Of a DNA stretch of 64,000 nt, positions 36,114 through 43,322 are shown one piece after another. The position numbers and the translations under genes are program-made. The notes beneath the pieces are model-generated. The model saw only the letters and a list, made by a program, of their open reading frames with translations. It made no database searches and was not told where the DNA came from. Every line of letters starts with the position of its first letter. Position 1 is the stretch's first letter. The stretch lies in the NCBI GenBank assembly GCA_024230435.1, contig JAAERL010000137.1:18224-82223 (forward strand), written 5' to 3'. This DNA comes from Desulfobacteraceae bacterium (GTDB lineage Bacteria; Desulfobacterota; Desulfobacteria; Desulfobacterales; Desulfosarcinaceae).

Positions 36114-36452
36114 ATGAACATGTCCCTGCTGATAAAAGAAACTGAAAAGTTCGAAATTACAGCATATAAGCCTCCAAAAAATATTGGCAAAATTCAGAAA
36201 ACGCATGTGTCTTTTTCTGGATCGCCGCGTAAGCATCCATTTGACCCGTACCGGGTTATTTTGGTGGTTGACCCATACAGCAGTAATACGTTTTATTATG
36301 AATTCAAAGCCGATGACATTTCATTTGTGGAAGAATTGCCGCATATGGTTAATCTTGATGAAGAGGTCATCACCATTGTGCGTATATGGGTTCGCAAACG
36401 CTGTTTGGCTGTTCGATGTACGCCCTTTTGGGTTGACGATACCACAAAATAG
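36114..36452 (+). CDS. Conserved hypothetical protein, 112 aa
   Basis: Starts MNMSLLIKETEKFEITAY, with AAAGGAGG 7 nt ahead. Soluble, beta-rich. Segments KTHVSFSGSPRKHPFDPYRVILVVDPYSSNTFYYEF and DDISFVEELPHMVNLDEEVITIVRIWVRK are strongly patterned and, as far as I recall, define a small deltaproteobacterial family sometimes labelled inorganic pyrophosphatase Ppa in annotations. The sequence does not show the Asp-rich active site of true family I pyrophosphatases, so I do not adopt that function. 9 bp upstream of the YjgA/DarP gene, so probably an operon. Confidence 0.75.
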   Translation: MNMSLLIKETEKFEITAYKPPKNIGKIQKTHVSFSGSPRKHPFDPYRVILVVDPYSSNTFYYEFKADDISFVEELPHMVNLDEEVITIVRIWVRKRCLAVRCTPFWVDDTTK

Positions 36453-36461
36453 TGAGATCCG

Positions 36462-36977
36462 ATGAAATCTTGTGATAAGGTACCGGAACCGGTTGAAAAA
36501 ATCAGCCGTACAAAAAAAAAGAAGCAGGCTCTCGAGTTGCAGCAGTTGGGTGAGAAATTGGTTTCTATCAGTTTGTCGCAATTGGAGGGATTAAATCTAT
36601 CCGAAGAGCTGCGGCAGGCTATAGAAGATGCCAAGCACATAAAATCCCATGAGGCTCGCCGCAGGCAGATGCAGTATATCGGCAGCTTGATGCGCAGTGA
36701 GGATGTTGAACTCATTAGGTCGGCTTTGGACAGTATTTTTCTTCAATCCTATGAACAAACCCGCCGTTTCAAGCAGCTTGAGCAATGGCGTGACGAGCTG
36801 TTATCCGGAGATCTTGACAGGCTGGACTTGTTAATAAAGGAGCATCCTCAACTCAATCGGCAACAGCTAAAGCAGTTGATCCGTAATGCTGAAAAGGAAG
36901 CCCGGCTCCAGCAACCGCCAAAATCCTCCCGGAAACTTTTTCGTTGTTTGCGCGAGACGGTTCAGAAAAAATTCTAA
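36462..36977 (+). CDS. darP: YjgA/DarP family ribosome-associated protein (DUF615)
   Basis: 171 residues, highly charged and helical. RTKKKKQALELQQLGEKLVSISLSQLEGLNLSEELRQAI, HEARRRQMQYIGSLMRSEDVELIRSAL and RRFKQLEQWRDELLSGDLDRLDLLIKEHPQLNRQQLKQLIRNAEKEA are hallmark segments of the family. In Escherichia coli the protein binds the 50S subunit and helps late large-subunit maturation. Follows the 112-residue hypothetical gene by 9 bp. A family-1 repeat begins 10 bp after its stop. Confidence 0.9.
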   Translation: MKSCDKVPEPVEKISRTKKKKQALELQQLGEKLVSISLSQLEGLNLSEELRQAIEDAKHIKSHEARRRQMQYIGSLMRSEDVELIRSALDSIFLQSYEQTRRFKQLEQWRDELLSGDLDRLDLLIKEHPQLNRQQLKQLIRNAEKEARLQQPPKSSRKLFRCLRETVQKKF

Positions 36978-36986
36978 TACTCGTTT

Positions 36987-37179
36987 TTAAGGCGATTTGC
37001 AGTCAAATAATATACCATCTTGTTTGTATTTTTTTCCGTCTTGTGCGTTATGCCAAAGCTGCGAATACTTAAAGTATGCATGCTTTGGCCTCGCCCTCTC
37101 GCGTTTTTGCAGCCGATTTAAAAATTCCCAAACAGGCTCTAAGCGCAATAAGCTATATTCTTTTGCGCCAATCGCCTAA
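36987..37179 (+). repeat. Family-1 dispersed repeat, copy D (chimeric interior)
   Basis: About 193 bp with standard ends (TTAAGGCGATT / GCGCCAATCGCCTAA) and left half. From about 37095 the interior is replaced by a block (GCGTTTTTGCAGCCGATTTA, CCCAAACAGGCTC) that is the inverted form of part of the family-2 copy at 52123-52170. TCTAAGCGCAATAA also occurs in the family-2 copy at 2415. Confidence 0.75.
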
Positions 37180-37191
37180 GGGGTATGGAAT

Positions 37192-37217
37192 TGCCGGTAA
37201 TTTATTGCCGGGAGCAG
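37192..37217. repeat. Hairpin resembling the tnpB 3' flank
   Basis: TGCCGGTAATTTATTGCCGGGAGCAG. The same pattern, CCGGyAAyTTATTGyCGGGAGCAG, follows the tnpB fragment at 53936-53963 and, decayed, the relic at 35836-35871; a fourth variant is at 35675-35698. It abuts the hemW stop codon and may also act in its 3' end. Confidence 0.5.
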
Positions 37218-38369
37218 TTAATCAATGAGTTCAACAAGTTCATCGATAATTCTATCCAAAAACAACATTCCTTCCACAGTCAGGCGGCAATTTTTTTCGT
37301 CAATGCTCATCCAGTTCTCGGCGAAATACTGATCCAAGGCTCGACTGAAATATAGCTGGAAGTCAATTTGATAACGCTCTTGAAAGGATTTCAGATCAAT
37401 ACCGTCAGTTTGCCGGAGTCCCAGGTAAAGCCCTTCGATCAGTTGCTGTTCTTGATTTAAATGTTCATCTTCGCAAATGGGCAAATGGCCGCTTTTCAGA
37501 GCATCCATGTATGAGCTAAGATCCCGATGGTTCCACCATCGGCGCGGAAGGCTGCAACTATGGGCCGATGGTCCCAGACCAACGTAGGGAGATAGATTCC
37601 AGTATTTCTGATTATGCCTGGAACGCCAACGGGAGCCGCGTGAAAAATTCGATATCTCATAATGTTCATAACCGGCGGTTCCGAGTATGTCATGTGTCAT
37701 GCGAAACATATCCGCAATGCGGATATCGGACAAGGGCACAACGCGCCCGGCTTCGTGGTCAATACCCAACGGGGTGTGCGGCTCATATGTGAGCATGTAA
37801 CACGACAGGTGCTTTGGCGCCAGTTTAATGGCAGTGAGCAGATCCTGTTTCCAGTCTTTTTGGCTTTGATTCGGAAGGCCATAGATAAGGTCCAGGCCGA
37901 TATTGTTGAATCCTGCGCTAACGGCTGCTTCAATGGCCACAATAGACTGTTTGGCGTTATGCTGGCGTCCTAAAAAGCCAAGATAGTCATCATTGAAGGA
38001 TTGAATGCCGATATTGATACGATTAAAACCAAATGCCGCATAATCCTGAAGGTCACGAACAGTTGAGGTTCCCGGATTGACTTCCAGGGTCATTTCGGTC
38101 GTGACATCAAGGTTGAACGCCATGGTGATCTGATCCACGATTTGTCCGATTTGTTTATAGTGCAGCAGTGATGGCGTTCCTCCGCCGATATAAAGCGTGT
38201 CCGATTTAAGATCCGGCCTGGCCATTAAGTCTATTTCTGTTTGCAAGGCACTTAAATAATTCGAAATCAAACCCTTATCCGTAATGGAATAAAAGTCGCA
38301 ATAGCGGCATTTGCTCTCGCAAAATGGAATATGGACATATATTCCCAGATTGCTACCTGTTTCCTGCAT
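37218..38369 (-). CDS. hemW: HemW-like radical SAM protein (heme chaperone, HemN family)
   Basis: 383 residues. The radical SAM motif IPFCESKCRYCDFYSI is CxxxCxxC followed by F-Y. HemW lacks the extra Cys that follows in true HemN (CxxxCxxCxC), and this sequence also reads CDFYS without it, so it is HemW rather than coproporphyrinogen dehydrogenase. Also seen: DTLYIGGGTPSLL, EMTLEVNPGT, RINIGIQSFNDDYLGFLGR, IGLDLIYGLPNQS and a HemN C-terminal domain (LYLGLRQTDGIDLKSFQERY). HemW delivers heme to apoproteins. It starts 6 bp after thiC and is probably co-transcribed with it. Confidence 0.9.
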   Translation of the reverse strand: MQETGSNLGIYVHIPFCESKCRYCDFYSITDKGLISNYLSALQTEIDLMARPDLKSDTLYIGGGTPSLLHYKQIGQIVDQITMAFNLDVTTEMTLEVNPGTSTVRDLQDYAAFGFNRINIGIQSFNDDYLGFLGRQHNAKQSIVAIEAAVSAGFNNIGLDLIYGLPNQSQKDWKQDLLTAIKLAPKHLSCYMLTYEPHTPLGIDHEAGRVVPLSDIRIADMFRMTHDILGTAGYEHYEISNFSRGSRWRSRHNQKYWNLSPYVGLGPSAHSCSLPRRWWNHRDLSSYMDALKSGHLPICEDEHLNQEQQLIEGLYLGLRQTDGIDLKSFQERYQIDFQLYFSRALDQYFAENWMSIDEKNCRLTVEGMLFLDRIIDELVELID

Positions 38370-38375
38370 GGTTAT

Positions 38376-39665
38376 TTATCCGATTTTTTGCATAATTTCA
38401 TTGCTTCGTTTTACGGCACACATATTGCCGCACATAGTGCACACAGACTCATCGTAAGGCTTTGAAGTATCACGATAACTGCGGGCTTTTTCCGGGTCAA
38501 GCGCTAATTTTAACATTTGCTCCCAATCCAGATCCCTGCGCGCTTTGCCCATTTGATGATCCCATTGTATTGCCCCGGCAAGTCCTTTGGCTATATCGGC
38601 TGCATGAGCGGCGATCCTGGCGGCGACAATCCCTTCCTTCACATCGGCATTATCCGGCAATCGCAGGTGTTCCGCCGGTGTGACGTAGCATAAAAAATCG
38701 GCTCCGTTGGCTGCGGCAAGCGCGCCTCCAATGGCTGAGGTAATATGGTCGTAGCCTGGAGCAATATCAGTAACCACCGGTCCAAGCACATAGAACGGCG
38801 CACCGTGGCACAATTTTTTCTGTAGTTGCACATTGGTGATCACTTCATTCAAAGGGATGTGTCCCGGGCCTTCAATCATTACCTGAACATCCTGCTGCCA
38901 TGCCGCTTTGGTCAACTCTCCCAAAAATATCAGTTCCTGTATCTGGGGTGCATCTGTAGCGTCCTGCAGGCAGCCGGGCCGCAGGCCATCGCCTAAGCTT
39001 AGGGTGATGTCATATTCACGGCAGATTTCAAGGAGCCGGTCATAGTATTCATAAAAGGGATTTTCGCGTTCATTGTAAACCATCCATTCCAAAAGCAGGG
39101 AACCTCCCCGGCTTACCACATGGGTTAACCTTGGATTTTTTTTAAGTCGTTCAACAGCAACGCGCGTAAGCCCCGCATGAATTGTCATGAAGTCAACTCC
39201 GTCTTGGGCATGCCGTATCACAGTATCGAAAAACTGATCTACAGTAATTTCCGATATCGGTTTGTCTAAACTTGCAACTGCATCGTAAATCGGCACTGTG
39301 CCGATAATGGCGCTGCTCATACTGATAACTTGCCTGCGAAAAACGGGGGTGTCGCCATAGATGCTCAGGTCCATTATCGCATCGGCTTTAAGATCCAGGG
39401 CGTCTTTGACCTTGCGGTATTCCATTTCCAAGTGGCAACAATCTTGGGAAACGCCTAAATTGACATTTATTTTTGTTCGTAGTCCGCTACCGACACCGGT
39501 TCCGTGGACATTTTTATGGTTTTTATTTGCAGGTATGACGATACGGCCGTGGGCCATTTTATCGAGCAAATCCTCTCGTGAAATGGATTCATCAGCCAGC
39601 ACGTTTTCCATTTGTGGCGTTATAATTCCTAGGCGGGCCGCCTGCATTTGGGTTTGATAGGACAT
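38376..39665 (-). CDS. thiC: Phosphomethylpyrimidine synthase ThiC
   Basis: 429 residues, the short form lacking the N-terminal extension of proteobacterial enterics. It converts aminoimidazole ribotide to HMP phosphate in thiamine synthesis by radical SAM chemistry. The iron-sulfur site is the C-terminal [13 protein letters not shown] (CxxCxxxxC). Other landmarks: [76 protein letters not shown] and [13 protein letters not shown] has GGAGG 5 nt ahead. A TPP riboswitch lies upstream. Confidence 0.95.
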   Translation of the reverse strand: MSYQTQMQAARLGIITPQMENVLADESISREDLLDKMAHGRIVIPANKNHKNVHGTGVGSGLRTKINVNLGVSQDCCHLEMEYRKVKDALDLKADAIMDLSIYGDTPVFRRQVISMSSAIIGTVPIYDAVASLDKPISEITVDQFFDTVIRHAQDGVDFMTIHAGLTRVAVERLKKNPRLTHVVSRGGSLLLEWMVYNERENPFYEYYDRLLEICREYDITLSLGDGLRPGCLQDATDAPQIQELIFLGELTKAAWQQDVQVMIEGPGHIPLNEVITNVQLQKKLCHGAPFYVLGPVVTDIAPGYDHITSAIGGALAAANGADFLCYVTPAEHLRLPDNADVKEGIVAARIAAHAADIAKGLAGAIQWDHQMGKARRDLDWEQMLKLALDPEKARSYRDTSKPYDESVCTMCGNMCAVKRSNEIMQKIG

Positions 39666-39819
39666 TGTTACCTCCAGTATGTAAGTGGATCAAATTTGTT
39701 CCATGAACCGATCAGCGATACCATGGCCTTTGTTTTTTCCCAAAAGATTATGGTTTAGCTGTTTCGTTTATTAAATAAGGCGGGGGCGGCGCAAGCGCTT
39801 AATTTTGCATAGCAGTAGT

Positions 39820-39905
39820 TTGCATGGCCGCTTCCCTGCGCTGGTATTAACCGGGTCAGGTTCTAAGGGTATTTCTCAGCACGTGGCACCCCCAGCGAAC
39901 GCATT
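39820..39905 (-). promoter_or_regulatory. TPP riboswitch (THI element) upstream of thiC
   Basis: On the minus strand the conserved core reads GGGGGTGCCACGTGCTGAGA, AATACCCTTAGAACCTGA, CCCGGTTAATACCAGCGCAGGGAAGCGG. All the invariant blocks (CUGAGA, ACCC-UUxGAACCUGA, GxxUAAUxCxxGCGxAGGGAAG) are present. It senses thiamine pyrophosphate and should shut off the thiC-hemW transcript. About 155 nt separate it from the thiC start. Confidence 0.95.
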
Positions 39906-40013
39906 ACTTTATGGACTTTTTTATTTGAAATCAAGCTCTTTTTGATCGGATTTTACGATTCCGATATTAAAATTTGGCGCCATGTATAAAAGGTGTTTAC
40001 ACTAACTGCATCG

Positions 40014-40445
40014 CTAAAAGGCTCCAAGCTGGCATTGAGTGATTCGTATTTTCAGGCTTTCGCAGGCGTTAGCCAGACCTAAACGCGTCAGGCCCAATTC
40101 GTCTGCGATATTCCAGGCATCGGAACATCGTAAACGACCATCAGATAGAGCTCGTGTAATGGCTTTTTTCAGATCGGCCGATACGTCAGTCTTGGGTTGA
40201 ACCTTTTTTCCCTGAGTATAACCGAACAGTCCGAGTTGACATTTGATGATGCGGCCCTCCATTAAATCGATGGTTTTTCCCACCATTAAAGGTGATACTG
40301 CCAAGGTGTTTGCCACCTCATGTGCTGCAGCACATGAGGTGGTTCCGGTCATGCGGCCGCTTTTTAACGCATTTTCAATAAGAGGGTCGGGTTTAGCTCC
40401 CTGTGGGTGTTTCGCTGCAAAATGGCCTTTTTCGCGCCGAGTCAT
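40014..40445 (-). CDS. Hypothetical protein with duplicated winged-helix-like CQLG repeat
   Basis: 143 residues from the ATG at 40445 (AAAGGA 8-9 nt ahead; an ATG six codons upstream overlaps that site). Two halves repeat one another: GRMTGTTSCAAAHEVANTLAV ... IIKCQLGLFGY and GRLRCSDAWNIADELGLTRLG ... ITQCQLGAF. Each half resembles a three-helix DNA-binding unit ending in the CQLGxF motif. Basic N-terminus (MTRREKGHFAAKHP). I have the impression of a deltaproteobacterial family but cannot name a function. Alone, with its own transcript. A 30-bp perfect palindrome lies inside the first repeat. Confidence 0.7.
   Translation of the reverse strand: MTRREKGHFAAKHPQGAKPDPLIENALKSGRMTGTTSCAAAHEVANTLAVSPLMVGKTIDLMEGRIIKCQLGLFGYTQGKKVQPKTDVSADLKKAITRALSDGRLRCSDAWNIADELGLTRLGLANACESLKIRITQCQLGAF
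40313..40342. repeat. 30-bp perfect palindrome inside a coding region
   Basis: CCACCTCATGTGCTG and CAGCACATGAGGTGG are exact complements with no loop. The bases encode TTSCAAAHEVA in the minus-strand gene. It could extrude a cruciform or be a dimeric protein's operator. Confidence 0.75.
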
Positions 40446-40636
40446 TTTTTTTTCCTTTCCCATGAAAAGGTTATTTCAAAATTTAATTTATGAGATCAAT
40501 TCTATCATCATTGCAATTGCTTAACAATTTATAAAAGATCATTTCATGTCTGTGCCTGTTGTATCCTTTTTAAAAAAGTGGCAACATTTTATTTGTATTT
40601 GAATTCGTTTTTAGAGCATTTCAAATATAGTAACAA

Positions 40637-42382
40637 GTGCGAGTATGCTTGGTTAGAAAACTCAAAAAAAAACTATACGCCGTGGATATTCAATCTGTTA
40701 TAAAAGCGGTTCTTGAACCCTTGGAAGATCGCGCAAAGGGGACGTTGCCCGGTCTGGCCGTAGGGGATCGGCTCGATGCAAAGGTTTTGAGAACGCAAAG
40801 CGGCCAGCGTGTCTTAATTGACCTGGGCAGAGGATACCGTGCCAGCGCTCAGACCAGTCTGCCCGTAAAATCGGGACAGCAGCTTCAACTTCAGGTTGTT
40901 GAAACCGGCAATTTATTGCATTTGAGGGTTATTTCCGAAGAACCGGCCTTCACGCAACGGCCTATACCCATGTTTTCTCCGGCACATCTTTTTTCAGGCC
41001 GGGAACTACAGCAATTAAAAACGAGTATTGACAACCTTGCCGCCAATCTTCAAATTCCGGACACTGTCAGACAAGCCTTAGTTCAGATGCGTGCGCTATT
41101 TGAACCCATGCAACTTAATCGTCCGGCGTCTCAAGTGGCCGCAGATCTACGAGCCATAGTTGAGGACTCCGGTATGTTTCTGGAGAAAAAAATACTGGAT
41201 GCTGTTTTAACCTCGGGTGAGCGCTCGCAGCAGCCTCATACTTCTGGTAATGGCTCAAAGGCAGTTCAGGTTACTGAAAAAAATTTGGTTTTACCGGAAA
41301 AGCAGGTTTCACCTTTAGAGCCGTTCGCGTCAGCAGCCTCCGGCAAAGGCGGTATGGCGGATCAAACCCGGATGGATCCAAATCAACCAGTTAAATCGCA
41401 AGTGTCTTATCCGGATGGGATAAAAGCAGATCCAGGCACTGCAAGTCAGGCCGGTTCGAATACTTCTAAACCCTTGGTCTCAATCCCGGAGACGTTAACT
41501 TCTGATAAGTCCGAACATGTTGCATCCCAGATGAAAGAAATTGGGCGGGAGTCCGAGGGTAACGTTTTACCCAAAGCCCGCGAAGCAATCGATACCGCTT
41601 CCCGAATAGACAGCGGTGACCGGCTTAGGCCGGTAATTAAACAATCCATTGATTATACGGTTTTAAAAAATGATGAAAAACAGACCCAACATCAGGCTGC
41701 TTTGAAAGATGCCGGCTCCGGGAAACTTTCTGGTGATGGTGACGTTTTTGCCAGGCAAACCGCCTTGGAAGCACGGGGCGCCAAGAGCAAGGGGCCAAAT
41801 CTAAGCGCTCTTTTGTCCAGGGATACAAAGGCCCAGCTTTTGATTCTGAAAGATTTTTTGAATGCACAATCGTCATCAAGCAAAATTATTGAACAAATGT
41901 CCGATAAGGAAGTGAATTTTTTACGGGAAAGTGCCCAGCGCTTGTTGTCCCATGTAGAGCTGCAACAGGAACGTGCGGTTCAGCGTTCCAACGATGGTGA
42001 ATATTTTCAGGTGTTTTCACACTGGGTGGCGGTTAAGGAAAAAAATCATCCCCTTAAATTGAAAGTATATTATCCTAAAAAGAAGAGCGGATCGGATCAA
42101 AGCAGCTATCACCGCGTTGCCTTGCTGTTGGATATGGATCGGTTGGGGCCGGTGCGCGTTGATCTGGCCGCAATTGGCTCCCGGTTGCACATTGATTTTT
42201 ATGTAACCAATGATGCCGCCGTCCAGGCTGTCGCGGCTAATAAACATCAGGTTGAACAGCGTTTGACCGGATTGTTTGATCAGCTTATGGTAAATGTGCG
42301 GCTTTCTGAAGAAAAGATAAATCGTTTTGATTATGAAGACCGGTCGGGCGAGCCGGTGGGCAGAATCGATATCAAGGCATGA
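40637..42382 (+). CDS. FliK-like protein (flagellar hook-length control domain at C-terminus)
   Basis: Up to 581 residues; the start is uncertain because only GTG/TTG codons are available (40637, 40649, 40682), none with a good ribosome site. An N-terminal small beta domain (LPGLAVGDRLDAKVLRTQSGQRVLIDLGRGYRA, GQQLQLQVVE) is followed by a long low-complexity Ser/Gln/Lys-rich middle (about 190-390). The C-terminal domain (HWVAVKEKNHPLKLKVYYPKKK, RVALLLDMDRLGPVRVDLAAIGSRLHIDFYV, AAVQAVAANKHQVEQRL) has the Flg_hook/FliK_C pattern. It overlaps an FhlB gene by 4 bp (ATGA). The pairing mirrors Bacillus YlqG-YlqH, also of unknown role. Confidence 0.75.
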   Translation: MRVCLVRKLKKKLYAVDIQSVIKAVLEPLEDRAKGTLPGLAVGDRLDAKVLRTQSGQRVLIDLGRGYRASAQTSLPVKSGQQLQLQVVETGNLLHLRVISEEPAFTQRPIPMFSPAHLFSGRELQQLKTSIDNLAANLQIPDTVRQALVQMRALFEPMQLNRPASQVAADLRAIVEDSGMFLEKKILDAVLTSGERSQQPHTSGNGSKAVQVTEKNLVLPEKQVSPLEPFASAASGKGGMADQTRMDPNQPVKSQVSYPDGIKADPGTASQAGSNTSKPLVSIPETLTSDKSEHVASQMKEIGRESEGNVLPKAREAIDTASRIDSGDRLRPVIKQSIDYTVLKNDEKQTQHQAALKDAGSGKLSGDGDVFARQTALEARGAKSKGPNLSALLSRDTKAQLLILKDFLNAQSSSSKIIEQMSDKEVNFLRESAQRLLSHVELQQERAVQRSNDGEYFQVFSHWVAVKEKNHPLKLKVYYPKKKSGSDQSSYHRVALLLDMDRLGPVRVDLAAIGSRLHIDFYVTNDAAVQAVAANKHQVEQRLTGLFDQLMVNVRLSEEKINRFDYEDRSGEPVGRIDIKA

Positions 42383-42645
42383 CATCCAAAGAAATCAAAA
42401 AAGCGGCGGCGCTTCGTTATCAGCAAGGCCAAGAGGATGCTCCACGGGTTGTGGCAAAGGGCCGTGGTAAAGTTGCTGAGAAAATCGTACAAATCGCCGG
42501 TCAGCATCAGGTTCCAATCGTGGAGGATTCAAATCTGGTTCAAATGCTCGAAGCCCTGGATGTGGATATGGAAATTCCCCCCGATCTTTACCATGCGGTT
42601 GCTGAAATATTGGTATTTGTATATAAATTGAACAAAAAACTATGA
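42379..42645 (+). CDS. FhlB, standalone FlhB/YscU C-terminal domain protein
   Basis: 88 residues corresponding to the cytoplasmic tail of the flagellar export gate protein FlhB: AAALRYQQGQEDAPRVVAKGRGKVAEKIVQIAGQHQVPIVEDSNLVQMLEALDVDMEIPPDLYHAVAEILVFVYKL. The autocleavage NPTH motif is absent, as usual for FhlB, which starts just after it. FhlB can partly replace the FlhB C-terminus in some bacteria. Translationally coupled (ATGA overlap) to the FliK-like gene. No other flagellar gene is in the window. Confidence 0.85.
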   Translation: MTSKEIKKAAALRYQQGQEDAPRVVAKGRGKVAEKIVQIAGQHQVPIVEDSNLVQMLEALDVDMEIPPDLYHAVAEILVFVYKLNKKL

Positions 42646-42651
42646 TGACGT

Positions 42652-42832
42652 TTAAGGCGATTGGCGGAAAAGGATATACCAGATTGAGCTTCGATTTTTT
42701 TTCGTATTCAAGGCGCGCCAAAGTTTTGCTGATCAGTTTGCATATTTTACGTATTCGCACCTTTGGCATAACTTAAGAAGACGGGAAAAAAGACATACGA
42801 GATGGTATATTCTTTAACTGTAAATCGCCTAA
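42652..42832 (-). repeat. Family-1 dispersed repeat, copy E (reverse orientation)
   Basis: About 181 bp, 6 bp after the FhlB stop, inverted relative to copies A-D. TTAAGGCGATTGGCGGAAAAG at one end, GTATATTCTTTAACTGTAAATCGCCTAA at the other. The interior includes GGCGCGCCAAAG and CTGATCAG. Confidence 0.87.
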
Positions 42833-42896
42833 GCTTCTTATGATTTCGGCGATAAGCTATATTAACGATTATATAAGGTATAAGGAGGTTATAAGG

Positions 42897-43322
42897 ATGG
42901 CAAAGCCGGATAATAGGGCCCTGGATCTTTTCAGGGACTTAAAAGCGCTATCCGAATCAGCTTTTCCTAAACGCTGCGCCGTCTGCGGCGCAGTCTATGA
43001 TTCTGTTAAGGATTATATCTTAAAAACTGAAGACGTAGCGGGTAAAAGCGGACTCAAATCAAGTCTTGATGATGAAGATAATGATATTGTTGAGCTTTTT
43101 CGCAATTGCAGCTGTGGCTCAACCCTGATGGACTGCTTTAGCAACCGCAGGGATGCCTCCAGCCGGGGCCAAAAGCAACGGGAACTTTTCGGCAGTTTGA
43201 TGGAAAAATTGCATCAAAAGGGACTGCCTCTTAGACAGGCCCGGCTGGAGTTATTGAAGCTGTTGCATGGCGAACAAAGCTCTGTTCTCGAAAGTATGGG
43301 AGTTAAAACAAGAGTAAATTAA
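42897..43322 (+). CDS. Hypothetical zinc-ribbon-like protein, 141 aa
   Basis: Start MAKPDNRALDLFRDL chosen because AAGGAGG stands 8 nt before the ATG at 42897; the frame is open further up but without a site. RCAVCGAVYDS and NCSCGSTLMDCF give CxxC and CxC pairs separated by about 45 residues, a likely structural zinc site. The C-terminal part is helical and basic (GQKQRELFGSLMEKLHQKGLPLRQARLELLKLLHGE). No catalytic motif. The stop codon overlaps that of the convergent pgi gene by 4 bp. Family not recognised. Confidence 0.7.
   Translation: MAKPDNRALDLFRDLKALSESAFPKRCAVCGAVYDSVKDYILKTEDVAGKSGLKSSLDDEDNDIVELFRNCSCGSTLMDCFSNRRDASSRGQKQRELFGSLMEKLHQKGLPLRQARLELLKLLHGEQSSVLESMGVKTRVN

Noticed and set aside
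36114..36452. Naming the 112-residue protein inorganic pyrophosphatase
   Set aside because: Only a remembered label supports it; the Asp-rich pyrophosphatase active site is not present.
5771..37220. Possible CRISPR array from the spaced repeats
   Set aside because: The copies are kilobases apart, long and palindromic, with genes between them; no short regularly spaced repeats were seen.
37218..38369. Oxygen-independent coproporphyrinogen dehydrogenase (HemN)
   Set aside because: The motif is CxxxCxxCDFYS without the extra Cys after the cluster motif, and the protein is about 80 residues shorter than HemN; HemW fits better.
42395..42769. Minus-strand 124-codon frame, similar in part to frames at 51226-51483
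   Set aside because: The shared peptide (PKVRIRKxCKL) comes from translating family-1 repeats; it is not a gene family.
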